This document shows positions 17,843-26,575 of a DNA stretch of 64,000 nt, one piece after another; the first letter of the stretch is position 1, and each line of letters opens with the position of its first letter. The notes under the pieces are model-generated. The model was not told where the DNA came from. It ran no database searches and worked only from the letters and a program-made list of their open reading frames with translations. Position numbers and translations under genes: made by a program. Source of the stretch: Profundibacterium mesophilum KAUST100406-0324. GTDB lineage: Bacteria; Pseudomonadota; Alphaproteobacteria; Rhodobacterales; Rhodobacteraceae. The stretch lies in contig NZ_APKE01000015.1 of NCBI RefSeq assembly GCF_009835145.1, positions 1 to 64,000 on the forward strand, in the 5' to 3' direction.

Positions 17843-19072
17843 TCACTCCTTGAACTTGCTGAGCAGCATCGAGCCGTTGGTGCCGCCAAAGCCGAAGCTG
17901 TTGGTCATCACGGTGTCGAGCCCCGCATTCTCGCGCATCTGTGTCGCGATCTCGCCCTCGTCGATCGCCGGGTCGAGGGTTTCGACATTGATCGAGGGGG
18001 TGATGAAATCATCCTGCAGCATCAGCAGGCAATAGATCGCCTCCTGCGCGCCGGTGGCGCCCTGGCTGTGCCCGGTCATCGACTTGGTCGAGCTGATCGG
18101 CGGGGTTTCGCCCCGCCCGAAGACGCGGCGCACCGCTTCGACCTCGCCGACATCGCCAACCGGGGTCGAGGTGCCGTGGGCGTTGATGTAGCTGACGCGG
18201 CGCCCCTCGGGCAGGGTCTTGAGCGCGATGCGCATCGCCCGCTCGCCGCCCTCGCCCGACGGAGCGACCATGTCATGCCCGTCGGAGGTCGCGCCGAAGC
18301 CGGTGATCTCGGCATAGATCTTCGCGCCGCGCGCCTGAGCCCGCTCGAGGCTCTCGATCACTACCATCGCCCCGCCGCCGGCGATCACGAAACCGTCGCG
18401 GTCGGCGTCGAAGGCGCGGCTCGCCTTCCGGGGACTGTCGTTGAACTTGGAGCTCATCGCGCCCATCGCGTCGAAGAGGCAGGAGAGCGTCCAGTCAAGC
18501 TCCTCGCCGCCGCCGGCGAACATCACCTCCTGCTGGCCGAGGGCGACCTGCTGCGCGGCCATCCCGATGCAATGCAGCGAGGTCGAGCAGGCCGAGGTGA
18601 TCGAGAAGTTCATGCCCTTGATCTTGTAGGCGGTCGCGAGATTGGCGGACACCGTGGAGGACATGCATTTGGGAACCGCAAAGGGGCCGATCCGCTTGGT
18701 GCCACCGGTCTTGAGGACCGTCTGGTGGGCAGCGAACATGGCGCTGGTGGAGGGGCCGCCAGATCCCGCGATGAGCCCCGTATCGGGATGCGAGACCGTC
18801 TCCACATCGAGGCCGGCATCGGCGATCGCCTGAGCCATCGCGATATGGGCATAGGCCGAACCGGGTCCCATGAAGCGCAGGGTGCGCTTGTCGACATGGT
18901 CGGCCACGTCGATCTTGAGGGTGCCGGCGATCTGGCTGCGAAAGCCATGCTCGGCCATTTCGGCGCTCGCCTCGATGCCCGAGCGGCCGGCCTTCAGGGC
19001 CTCGGCGACCTCTGTTGCAGAGTTTCCGATGGGCGAGACGATGCCCAGCCCGGTGATGACGACACGGCGCAT
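17843..19072 (-). CDS. fabB: 3-oxoacyl-ACP synthase I
   Basis: Encodes 409 residues of the thiolase-fold condensing enzymes. The catalytic Cys is in SACSTSLH (about residue 163), and the two His are in NAHGTSTPVGD (about 298) and MTGHSQGATG (about 333), the C-H-H triad of FabB/FabF. FabB extends cis-unsaturated intermediates and is needed for unsaturated fatty acids. The close downstream position from fabA (19 bp) supports FabB over FabF. N-terminal MRRVVITGLGIVSPIGN is the usual start. Confidence 0.93.
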   Translation of the reverse strand: MRRVVITGLGIVSPIGNSATEVAEALKAGRSGIEASAEMAEHGFRSQIAGTLKIDVADHVDKRTLRFMGPGSAYAHIAMAQAIADAGLDVETVSHPDTGLIAGSGGPSTSAMFAAHQTVLKTGGTKRIGPFAVPKCMSSTVSANLATAYKIKGMNFSITSACSTSLHCIGMAAQQVALGQQEVMFAGGGEELDWTLSCLFDAMGAMSSKFNDSPRKASRAFDADRDGFVIAGGGAMVVIESLERAQARGAKIYAEITGFGATSDGHDMVAPSGEGGERAMRIALKTLPEGRRVSYINAHGTSTPVGDVGEVEAVRRVFGRGETPPISSTKSMTGHSQGATGAQEAIYCLLMLQDDFITPSINVETLDPAIDEGEIATQMRENAGLDTVMTNSFGFGGTNGSMLLSKFKE

Positions 19073-19091
19073 GGCGCTCTCCTTGCTGATG

Positions 19092-19601
19092 TCAGCTTTG
19101 CGACAGGGCGACCTTCATGTCCTTGACCTGGTAGATGGTCTCGCCATCCGCCTCGACGCGGCCATCGGCGACGCCCATGGTCAGGCGCCGGGTCTGCACC
19201 GCCTTGGTGAAATCGACGTAATAGGTCAGCATCTTGCGCTCGGGGCGCACCATTCCGGTGAGCTTTACCTCGCCGACGCCGAGCGCGTAGCCGCGCCCCT
19301 GCCAGCCGCGCCAGCCCAGGTTGAAGCCGGTCAGCTGCCACAAGCCATCGAGGCCGAGGCAGCCGGGCATGATCGGGTTGCCGGGAAAGTGGCATTCGAA
19401 GAACCACAGGTCGGGCGTGATGTCGAACTCGGCGACCACGTGGCCCTTGCCATGGGCGCCGCCATCGCCGGAGATGTCGGTGATGCGGTCCATCATCAGC
19501 ATCGGCGGCAGCGGAAGTTGGGGATTGCCGGGCCCGAAGAGCTCTCCGCGTGCGCAGGCCAGCAGGGCTTCCTTGTCGAACTGCGATGGGAAATCGCTCA
19601 T
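19092..19601 (-). CDS. fabA: 3-hydroxydecanoyl-ACP dehydratase/isomerase
   Basis: Encodes 169 residues, the normal FabA length. The active-site His lies in [14 protein letters not shown] (about residue 70) and the partner Asp in LGLDGLWQ (about 84). It dehydrates 3-hydroxydecanoyl-ACP and isomerises the product to the cis-3 form, the entry point of anaerobic-type unsaturated fatty acid synthesis. ATG at 19601 is preceded by GGAGG about 11 bases upstream. First gene of fabA-fabB-fabI, transcribed away from irr. Confidence 0.93.
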   Translation of the reverse strand: MSDFPSQFDKEALLACARGELFGPGNPQLPLPPMLMMDRITDISGDGGAHGKGHVVAEFDITPDLWFFECHFPGNPIMPGCLGLDGLWQLTGFNLGWRGWQGRGYALGVGEVKLTGMVRPERKMLTYYVDFTKAVQTRRLTMGVADGRVEADGETIYQVKDMKVALSQS

Positions 19602-19727
19602 GTATCTGGCCTCCGGAAGACTGTTTTTTCTGGAAGCGACCTCTACCACCGCGGTCGAACGGGACGCAAGGGCAGGCGCCGGCGCGCCGCGAGTTTGCGA
19701 TTGAAAGGAAGGGGGGTGGCGCTCTAT

Positions 19728-20174
19728 ATGTATTCCATGAGCAAGATCGCCCAAGTCACCACCGAAGAGACGCTCCGCTGTGGCGCGCAATGGCTCGCGA
19801 GCGCCAACCTGCGGCCGACGCGTCAGCGCCTTGCGCTCGCCGCTCTGCTGATCGGCGATGGCGAGCATCGTCATGTCACCGCCGAGGGGCTCCACGCCGG
19901 CGCGCAGGGCGCGGGCGAGGCCGTCTCCCTTGCGACCGTCTACAACACGCTCCGGGCCTTCTGCGAGGCTGGCCTCATGCAGGAGGTGACGGTCGACGGC
20001 TCCAAGAGCTATTTCGACACGCGCATGGACGATCACCCGCATTTCTTCTGGGAAGACAGCCATACGCTGACCGATGCGCCGGCGCATCAGCTCGAGATCA
20101 CCCGCCTGCCCAGCGCGCCCGAAGGGGCCGAGATCACTTCCGTGGATGTCGTGATCCGTCTGCGCCGCCGCTGA
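19728..20174 (+). CDS. irr: Iron response regulator of the Fur superfamily
   Basis: Encodes 148 residues (145 if the second ATG at 19737 is used); a G-rich ribosome site (GAAAGGAAGGGGGG) lies just upstream. [29 protein letters not shown] is the winged-helix start of Irr, [18 protein letters not shown] is the recognition helix, and a DDHPHFFWE segment matches the region holding Irr's His cluster. Irr represses or activates genes under iron or haem limitation in Alphaproteobacteria. The cysteine pairs of zinc-site Fur proteins are not seen. It is divergent from fabA with a 126-bp intergenic region, an arrangement repeated in many Rhodobacterales. Confidence 0.88.
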   Translation: MYSMSKIAQVTTEETLRCGAQWLASANLRPTRQRLALAALLIGDGEHRHVTAEGLHAGAQGAGEAVSLATVYNTLRAFCEAGLMQEVTVDGSKSYFDTRMDDHPHFFWEDSHTLTDAPAHQLEITRLPSAPEGAEITSVDVVIRLRRR

Positions 20175-20252
20175 GCACCGCGCCGGTGCCGGGCGCCGGC
20201 GATCCGCCTCTGAAGGGTGGCGGACAGGCATCGCGGCACGCCGATGCCCCGT

Positions 20253-21137
20253 TCAGAACCACTGTCCCGGCTCGATCAGGCCCAGATCGAGCAATTGACG
20301 CGCGCGCCAGGTGAAGCGGTCGGAGCCATGCCAGGAGAAATCGCGGATCGCCTCGCGAGAGCCGGGATTGCGGCACAGCGCCTTGGCGGTCCGGAACGAG
20401 CAGATCGCCGCCGTCAGATTGTGGTGCCAGGGACAGGCATAAGTGTTGTATTCCTCGTCGTCGAAAGTGAAATCGGCGCGCAGGACAAGCTCGGGACGCG
20501 CGCGGAAAAGGGCGATCCGGTCGATGCGCCGGGCGGATGGGGGGATATGCTCCTCGAATCGCCAGCGCAGACCGCCGTGAAAGTCGAGCTGCCGCTCCTT
20601 GAGCCGGCCGCGCGCGGCCGGATCGGGTCGTGCCAGCGCGTAGTAGCCCATCCGGTCGAGCATCGCCGTCTCCCGCGACACGCCGCCGGGATGATCGGCG
20701 AGCCGCTCGGGGTAGAGGTCCACGACATAGGCCAGCATCGCGTCCCGCTTTTCCTCGGTGTGGAAATCGAGCATCTCCCCCACGCGCCGCGTCTCGCTGA
20801 AGGGATAGAAGAGATACTCAGCGTTGTAGCAATAATAGACCCAGCGTCCCCGCAGATACTGGCAGGCCCGGTTGATCGCCTCCGCCGCCGCCGCGCGGTC
20901 GGGCAGCGCGTGCATGATCCAGTGATCGGCCCCGGCCTCGAGCGCCGCCCCCGCCGCGCCGTCCGGCAGATGCGGATCGGCGATCACGATGATCGTGCCG
21001 AACCCCGCCGCGCGATGATGCGCCACTGTGCTCCCGAGCTCGCTCTCATCCTCGGCGAGGATGATCGCTGCCGGGCCGTGCCCGCCAATGCGGCGTCCGG
21101 GACGGCCGAAGGCCCGCAGGCTTGAATGGCGTTTCAT
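20253..21137 (-). CDS. Glycosyltransferase family 2-like protein
   Basis: Encodes 294 residues. The N-terminal segment AAIILAEDESELGSTVAHHRAAGFGTIIVIADP resembles the start of GT2-like proteins, with the D-E-x5-V-x-HH-R-x-GF pattern of the DUF4422/GT2 group. A middle aromatic stretch (WVYYCYNAEYLFYPF) and a C-terminal Trp-rich region (FSWHGSDRFTWRARQLLDL) follow. It may add sugar to an envelope polymer; donor and acceptor are unknown. ATG at 21137 is preceded by GAGGAG. It is convergent with irr and divergent from miaB. Confidence 0.55.
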   Translation of the reverse strand: MKRHSSLRAFGRPGRRIGGHGPAAIILAEDESELGSTVAHHRAAGFGTIIVIADPHLPDGAAGAALEAGADHWIMHALPDRAAAAEAINRACQYLRGRWVYYCYNAEYLFYPFSETRRVGEMLDFHTEEKRDAMLAYVVDLYPERLADHPGGVSRETAMLDRMGYYALARPDPAARGRLKERQLDFHGGLRWRFEEHIPPSARRIDRIALFRARPELVLRADFTFDDEEYNTYACPWHHNLTAAICSFRTAKALCRNPGSREAIRDFSWHGSDRFTWRARQLLDLGLIEPGQWF

Positions 21138-21530
21138 GCGCGCTCCTCGACCCTCGCGTGCGGCCCCGCATGGTCCGCTGCGCATCATCGGCGCGGACCG
21201 GTTGGCGCCGCCCCGCATCCAGGTGCCGCCGCGATCCGGCGGGTGATGGGCGCCCGCGCCAATCTGCACCGGAAGCGGCTGGCGCGACGAGAGGCAAAAA
21301 TGACGAAATCCTCACCGATTGCAAGCGTTGCGAGCCGCTGGCGCTTGCGCTAGGAACGCGCTCGGACACGGCGCCGCCCGCGTCATCCATGCCGCCCGAC
21401 CGCCAGGCCTGTCCGTCATGTCCGGCAGGCCGAGCCTTCCTCACGGTCCGGCCGCGGACCGGTCCTTCTGTCCGGCGCCCGTGCCGGCGCCGATATCGCC
21501 GTCCTTCAACTTCCATTGCGGAGCCCGATC
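21138..21530. other. Divergent intergenic region ahead of miaB
   Basis: No gene is visible in these 393 bp. A possible plus-strand promoter for miaB is TTGCGA at 21328-21333 and TAGGAA at 21351-21356 with 17-base spacing, leaving a leader of about 170 bases. The opposite promoter for the glycosyltransferase-like gene was not identified. Confidence 0.4.
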
Positions 21531-22838
21531 ATGAGCCTGCCGAAAAAGCTCTTCATCAAGACCTATGGCTGCCAGATGAACGTCTATGACAGCGAACGCA
21601 TGTCCGAGGCGCTCGGCGGCGAGGGCTACGTTCCCACCGACCGCCCCGAAGAGGCGGACATGATCCTGCTCAACACCTGCCACATCCGCGAGAAGGCCGC
21701 CGAGAAGGTCTATTCCGAACTGGGCCGGATGCGGGGCCTGAAGGAGGCGCGTCCCGATCTCAAGATCGGCGTGGCGGGATGCGTCGCGCAGGCCGAGGGC
21801 GAGGAGATCATGCGCCGGCAGCCTCTGGTCGATCTGGTGGTCGGGCCGCAAAGCTACCACCGGTTGCCGCAGATGGAGGCGCGCTTGCGTGCCGGCGAGC
21901 GGGCGCTCGACACCGATTTCCCCGAAGAGGACAAGTTCGCGCATCTGGGCAAGCGGCCGAAGGCGGCGCGGGGGCCGACGGCCTTCCTGACCGTCCAGGA
22001 GGGCTGCGACAAGTTCTGCGCCTTCTGCGTGGTGCCCTACACGCGCGGCGCCGAGGTCAGCCGCCCCGCCGCCCGGATCATCGCCGAGGCGCGCGAGCTG
22101 GTCGAGCGCGGGGTGCGCGAGATCACGCTCCTGGGCCAGAACGTCAACGCCTATCACGGTCATGAGGGCGGGCTTGCCGGGCTCATCGGCGCCCTGGCGC
22201 GGATCGACGGGCTGGAGCGTCTGCGCTACACCACGTCACATCCCAACGACATGGATGATGCCCTGATCGCGGCCCATGGCGAGGAGGCCAAGCTCATGCC
22301 CTACCTGCACCTGCCGGTGCAGTCCGGCAGCGACCGGGTGCTCAAGGCGATGAACCGCAAGCACACGGCCGAAGGCTACCTGCGCCTGATCGAGCGGATC
22401 CGCGCGGCGCGGCCCGATATCCTCCTGTCCGGTGATTTCATCGTCGGCTTCCCGGGCGAGACCGAGGAGGATTTCGAGGCGACGATGGCCCTGGTCCGAA
22501 GCGTGCGCTACGGGCAGTGCTACAGTTTCAAGTATTCCACCCGTCCCGGCACGCCGGCCGCCGAGCGCGCGCAGGTCGGGGAAGCCGAGAAGGACAACCG
22601 GCTGCAGCGGCTGCAGGCGCTTCTCACCCAGCAGCAGCGCGCCCTGCAGGACGAGATGGTGGGGCGCGATGTCTCGGTGCTTTTCGAGCGTTCGGGGCGC
22701 GAGCCCGGGCAGATGGTCGGCAAGTCGGATCACCTCCATTCGGTGCATGTGGCGGGCGAGGGCATCGCGCGCGGCGATCTGCGCCGGGTCAGGATCACCG
22801 CGAGCGGGACCAATTCGCTGGCCGGAACGCTGCTCTAG
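21531..22838 (+). CDS. miaB: tRNA-2-methylthio-N6-dimethylallyladenosine synthase
   Basis: Encodes 435 residues of the methylthiotransferase family. The N-terminal UPF0004 domain begins [17 protein letters not shown] and has Cys in LLNTCHIRE and VAGCVAQ. The radical-SAM cluster motif CDKFCAFC is at about residue 160, and a C-terminal TRAM domain covers about residues 375-435. It adds a methylthio group to i6A37 in tRNAs reading U-starting codons. GGAG at 21519-21522 supports ATG 21531; a TTG five codons upstream is less likely. In many Alphaproteobacteria miaB precedes phoH directly; here two envelope genes lie between. Confidence 0.93.
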   Translation: MSLPKKLFIKTYGCQMNVYDSERMSEALGGEGYVPTDRPEEADMILLNTCHIREKAAEKVYSELGRMRGLKEARPDLKIGVAGCVAQAEGEEIMRRQPLVDLVVGPQSYHRLPQMEARLRAGERALDTDFPEEDKFAHLGKRPKAARGPTAFLTVQEGCDKFCAFCVVPYTRGAEVSRPAARIIAEARELVERGVREITLLGQNVNAYHGHEGGLAGLIGALARIDGLERLRYTTSHPNDMDDALIAAHGEEAKLMPYLHLPVQSGSDRVLKAMNRKHTAEGYLRLIERIRAARPDILLSGDFIVGFPGETEEDFEATMALVRSVRYGQCYSFKYSTRPGTPAAERAQVGEAEKDNRLQRLQALLTQQQRALQDEMVGRDVSVLFERSGREPGQMVGKSDHLHSVHVAGEGIARGDLRRVRITASGTNSLAGTLL

Positions 22839-23032
22839 CGCGGCGCCTCGGGGCCGCATGGGCGCCGCGAACGGGCAACGGCGGCCGCCTTCGGTGCGCC
22901 GCTTATGTCACAACGGCCGCCCCGCGGTGACGAAAGCGTCTTCACATGGCCTGCCAAGGGGTTAATGTTCTGGCAGTTCCGGCTCGACCGGGGCGATCTG
23001 GCATCGTGCCAGCCAGCAAGGAGAACGAACCG

Positions 23033-23593
23033 GTGTCCACCCTCAACCGCTTCCGGGCCCTCGGGGCCGCGCTCGCCGGACTTGCCATGGTCGCCATGCC
23101 GCTGATCGGCACGGCCCAGGCCCAGGAGCAGGAGCGGGTCGAATACGCGCCTTCGATCTGGGTCGATCCGGACGGGTGCGAGCATTGGGTGATGGATGAC
23201 GGCTGGGAGGGATACATGACCCCGCATGTCACCCGCCAGGGCATTCCCGTCTGCCGGCGCGGCAACACCTGCGCCGTGATGAACAGCGACCAGCTCTTTG
23301 CCACCGACAGCTACCGCATCAGCGCCGCGGGCCGTGGCAAGCTCGCGCAGTTCTTCTCGCAGGCAGGGGCCACGAGCTACATCATCGCCGGCCATACCGA
23401 CAGCCGCGCATCGGACGCCTACAACATCCGGCTGTCGCTGAACCGGGCCAATTCGGTGGCCGCGGTGGCCAAGGGGGTTGGCGCGCGGATCGCCGATGTT
23501 CGCGGCTATGGTGAGCGTCTGCCCAAGGCCAGCAACAGCACCGCCGCCGGGATGCAGGCAAATCGCCGCGTCGAAATCATCTGCATCCGCTGA
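23033..23593 (+). CDS. OmpA-family envelope protein
   Basis: Encodes 186 residues from a GTG at 23033, nine bases after AAGGAG; upstream codons in frame look non-coding. A signal peptide covers about residues 1-27 (MVAMPLIGTAQAQ). Next comes a Cys-rich segment with the motif IW-DP-GC-HW-DDG-EGY...G-PVC, and then a C-terminal OmpA-like peptidoglycan-binding domain: ITSDQLFATDSYRISAAG-like strand, AGHTDSRASDAYNIRLSLNRANSV, and closing ANRRVEIICI. It should tether peptidoglycan in the periplasm. The same Cys-rich motif is present in the next gene, 12 bp downstream. Confidence 0.85.
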   Translation: MSTLNRFRALGAALAGLAMVAMPLIGTAQAQEQERVEYAPSIWVDPDGCEHWVMDDGWEGYMTPHVTRQGIPVCRRGNTCAVMNSDQLFATDSYRISAAGRGKLAQFFSQAGATSYIIAGHTDSRASDAYNIRLSLNRANSVAAVAKGVGARIADVRGYGERLPKASNSTAAGMQANRRVEIICIR

Positions 23594-23605
23594 GAGGGCA
23601 CAGGC

Positions 23606-23899
23606 ATGTTCCGCAAACTTCCCCTTCTCCTCGCCATCGGCGCCGCAACCCTCGCGGCGTGTGAAAAGCGCGATCTAGGCGTCGACCGCTTCGTCGATGT
23701 CAAGGATCTCAGCGCGCTCAAGGCGGGCATCTGGATCGACCCGACAGGCTGCGATCACTGGATCATCGATGACGGCATCGAGGGATACCTGTCGCAGCGC
23801 CTCGATCGCTACGGCAAGCCGGTCTGCTCCGGGGCCGCGCCGCCCAAGACGGTGATCGGTCCCTACAACAAGGGCACGCCCATTCCCGATCCCGTCTGA
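23606..23899 (+). CDS. Small lipoprotein sharing a motif with its OmpA-family neighbour
   Basis: Encodes 97 residues. The signal peptide ends in a lipobox, LAAC at about residues 16-19, so Cys19 would be lipidated. The mature part contains IWIDPTGCDHWIIDDGIEGY...YGKPVC, nearly the same motif as in the OmpA-family protein just upstream. Only 12 bp separate the genes, so they are probably one operon. The function is not known; the shared motif suggests a common ligand or mutual contact. It lacks any OmpA-like domain itself. Confidence 0.8.
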   Translation: MFRKLPLLLAIGAATLAACEKRDLGVDRFVDVKDLSALKAGIWIDPTGCDHWIIDDGIEGYLSQRLDRYGKPVCSGAAPPKTVIGPYNKGTPIPDPV

Positions 23900-24064
23900 G
23901 CGGCGTGACGGGCAGCGAAGCTGCGCCGGGGCAGGGGACGAAAATGCGCCCATCGGTCCGCGCGGGTCTTGCGGATCGCCCGGCGAGACGCCACCATAAG
24001 AGGAACGGGCCGGATGCCCGGCCCTCTTCACCCGATCCCCGGACCCCTCAGAACGGAGCGTTAT

Positions 24065-25090
24065 TTGGCCAACGGCGCGCTGCCCCCCGCTGAACTTGCC
24101 GACAAGGATGCCGCCAGTGGCACCGAAAGCTTTGTTGAATTCTCCGACAACCGCCTGCTGATCGATCTGTGCGGCGAATATGACCGGAACCTCGCGCAGA
24201 TCGAGCAGCAGCTCGAAGTGCAGATCGTGCGCCGTGGCAACCGCCTCACGGTGATGGGTGAGCGCCTCGCGCGCACCCGTGCGATCGAGGTGCTGGGACA
24301 GCTCTATGCGCGGCTCGAGGACGGGCGCGACGTCGAGCCCGGCATCATCGACGGCGAGATCCGCATGGGCGGCAGCGGCCCGCTTCCCGCCGCGCTCGGC
24401 GCCGCGGCCGAGCAGATGGAGCTTTTCCAGGGCGGCAAGGTCGAGATCAAGACCCGCAAGAAGCTGATCGAGCCGCGCACCGAGGCGCAGAAGGCCTATG
24501 TCCGCTCGCTCTTCGAGAACGAGCTCGCCTTCGGCATCGGTCCCGCCGGCACGGGCAAGACCTACCTCGCGGTTGCGGCCGGCGTGTCGATGTTTATCTC
24601 GGGAGAGGTGGACCGCATCGTGCTGAGCCGTCCGGCGGTCGAGGCAGGCGAAAAGCTCGGCTACCTTCCCGGCGACATGAAGGAGAAGGTCGATCCCTAC
24701 ATGCAGCCCCTCTACGACGCGCTGAACGATTTCCTGCCCGGAAAGCAGGCCGCCAAGCTGATGGAGGAGAAGCGTATCGAGATCGCGCCGCTGGCCTTCA
24801 TGCGCGGGCGGACCCTGTCGAACGCCTTCGTGGTGCTCGACGAGGCGCAGAACGCCACGGCGATGCAAATGAAGATGTTCCTCACCCGGCTGGGCGAGGG
24901 CAGCCGGATGGTGATCACCGGCGACCGCACCCAGGTCGACCTGCCGCGCGGGCAGACGAGCGGGCTTGCCGATGCGGAGCGCCTTCTGTCGAACATCCCC
25001 TCGATCTCCTTCAACTATTTCACTTCCGCCGACGTGGTCCGGCATCCGCTCGTGGCCAAGATCATCGAGGCCTACGAGCGCGATGTCTGA
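24065..25090 (+). CDS. phoH: PhoH-family ATPase
   Basis: Encodes 341 residues if the TTG at 24065 is used, which has GGAG at 24055-24058 and gives the family's usual N-terminus; ATG at 24014 is the alternative (358 residues). An N-terminal KH-like segment FVEFSDNRLLIDLCGEYDRNL precedes the P-loop domain, with Walker A GPAGTGKT near residue 150 and Walker B VVLDEAQN near 255. PhoH-like proteins are RNA-associated ATPases that work with YbeY, encoded 18 bp downstream. The order phoH-ybeY-corC-lnt is conserved in many bacteria. Confidence 0.9.
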   Translation: MANGALPPAELADKDAASGTESFVEFSDNRLLIDLCGEYDRNLAQIEQQLEVQIVRRGNRLTVMGERLARTRAIEVLGQLYARLEDGRDVEPGIIDGEIRMGGSGPLPAALGAAAEQMELFQGGKVEIKTRKKLIEPRTEAQKAYVRSLFENELAFGIGPAGTGKTYLAVAAGVSMFISGEVDRIVLSRPAVEAGEKLGYLPGDMKEKVDPYMQPLYDALNDFLPGKQAAKLMEEKRIEIAPLAFMRGRTLSNAFVVLDEAQNATAMQMKMFLTRLGEGSRMVITGDRTQVDLPRGQTSGLADAERLLSNIPSISFNYFTSADVVRHPLVAKIIEAYERDV

Positions 25091-25108
25091 TCGCGCGGGG
25101 CGGCCGCT

Positions 25109-25627
25109 GTGACCGTCGATTGCGCGATCGAGGATCCGCGCTGGGAGGAGCTGGGGCTGGAGACGTTGGCCGAGCGGTTCTGCGGCGCTGCCCTGAGCGG
25201 GGCGGGGCTCGACCCGGCGGCGTGGGAGATCTCGCTTCTGGGCTGCGATGATGCACGCATTGCGGCGCTCAACGCCGATTTCCGCGGCAAGCCCGCGCCC
25301 ACGAACGTGCTGAGCTGGCCATCCGAGGAGCGCGGGGCAAGCATGGATGGCGCCCGTCCCGAGCCTCCGCGCGAAGGTTTCGATGCCGAGCTTGGCGACA
25401 TCGCCATCGCCTATGACACCTGCGCCGCCGAGGCCGCGCATGGCGGAATCCCGCTGCGCGAGCATGCCGCGCATCTGCTGGTGCATGGAAGCTTGCACCT
25501 TCTGGGCTATGATCATATCCGAGATGCCGATGCCGCGCTGATGGAGCGGCTGGAGACGGAAATCCTCGCGCGGCACGGGATCGCCGATCCCTACGCGGCG
25601 CGCGTTGCGGGCGACTTGATGGGCTGA
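25109..25627 (+). CDS. ybeY: Endoribonuclease YbeY
   Basis: Encodes 172 residues from a GTG. The zinc motif HGSLHLLGYDH (H-x3-H-x5-H) near residue 125 is the hallmark of YbeY, as is the preceding region with PTNVLSWP and LGDIAIAYD. YbeY takes part in 16S rRNA 3'-end maturation and ribosome quality control in the cytoplasm. It lies between phoH and corC with short gaps (18 and 27 bp), indicating one operon. Confidence 0.92.
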   Translation: MTVDCAIEDPRWEELGLETLAERFCGAALSGAGLDPAAWEISLLGCDDARIAALNADFRGKPAPTNVLSWPSEERGASMDGARPEPPREGFDAELGDIAIAYDTCAAEAAHGGIPLREHAAHLLVHGSLHLLGYDHIRDADAALMERLETEILARHGIADPYAARVAGDLMG

Positions 25628-25654
25628 CCCGAGCCAGAAAGCTGGAAAGGACGG

Positions 25655-26575
25655 ATGGAAGACGCAGACGAGGCAGCCTCGAGACCCGCGCAAGGCGCGG
25701 CCAGGGGCGCGGAAAGCGATGCGGAGGCCGGCGAAGCGGGTCCTGCGGAGCGTGGTTTCTTCGGTCGCATCTTCGATGCGTTCAATGCGGATGGCACCGT
25801 CGAGGGCGAGGAGGACGAGGAGGACGGCGCGCAGGGTGGCGCGGCCCGGCAATCGCCCGGTCTTCTCAACCTGCGGCGGATGCGCGTCGAGGACGTGGCG
25901 ATCCCCGCGGTCGAGATCGTCTCCATACCGTCGGACATCACCAAGGACGGCCTCGTGGCGGTTTTCCGCGAAAGCGGGCTGACACGTCTTCCGGTCTACA
26001 AGGGCACGCTCGATCAGCCCGTCGGGATGATCCACCTCAAGGATTTCGCCCTGCAATACGGCTTCAACGGCGATGGCAACGGTGAATTCGATGCCAGCGC
26101 GATGCTGCGGCCGCTGATCTACGCCCCGCCCTCCATGCCGATCGGCGTCCTGCTGCAGAAGATGCAGAGCGACCGGATGCACATGGCGCTGGTGATCGAC
26201 GAATACGGGGGCGTGGACGGCCTGGTGACGATCGAGGACCTGATCGAGCAGGTGATCGGCCAGATCGAGGACGAGCACGACACCGAGGAGGACCAGCTCT
26301 GGACGCTGGAGAAACCCGGCGTCTACCTCGCCTTCGCCAAGACCCCCCTCGAGGAGTTCGAGGAGGAGATCGGGATGCGCCTGGTCGATGACGACGAGGA
26401 CGAGGAGATCGACACGCTCGGCGGCGTCGTGGTGCTCCTCACCGGGCGGGTGCCGGCGCGCGGCGAGGTCGTGCCGCATCCCGAGGGCCTGCAATTCGAG
26501 ATCGTCGATGCCGATCCGCGGCGCATCAAGCGCCTTCGCGTGCGCCTTGCGGAGCCGGAAGAGGCGCATGGCTGA
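25655..26575 (+). CDS. corC: CBS-domain CorC/hemolysin-like protein
   Basis: Encodes 306 residues. After an acidic N-terminal segment (to about residue 65) come two CBS domains: MRVEDVAIPAVEIVSI...FRESGLTRLPVY and DRMHMALVIDEYGGVDGLVTIEDLIEQVIG. A C-terminal CorC_HlyC (transporter-associated) domain follows, with DTLGGVVVLLTGRVPARGEVV. No membrane segments were seen, as expected for CorC. It probably modulates divalent cation efflux together with a membrane partner. The last 8 bp overlap lnt. Confidence 0.88.
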   Translation: MEDADEAASRPAQGAARGAESDAEAGEAGPAERGFFGRIFDAFNADGTVEGEEDEEDGAQGGAARQSPGLLNLRRMRVEDVAIPAVEIVSIPSDITKDGLVAVFRESGLTRLPVYKGTLDQPVGMIHLKDFALQYGFNGDGNGEFDASAMLRPLIYAPPSMPIGVLLQKMQSDRMHMALVIDEYGGVDGLVTIEDLIEQVIGQIEDEHDTEEDQLWTLEKPGVYLAFAKTPLEEFEEEIGMRLVDDDEDEEIDTLGGVVVLLTGRVPARGEVVPHPEGLQFEIVDADPRRIKRLRVRLAEPEEAHG

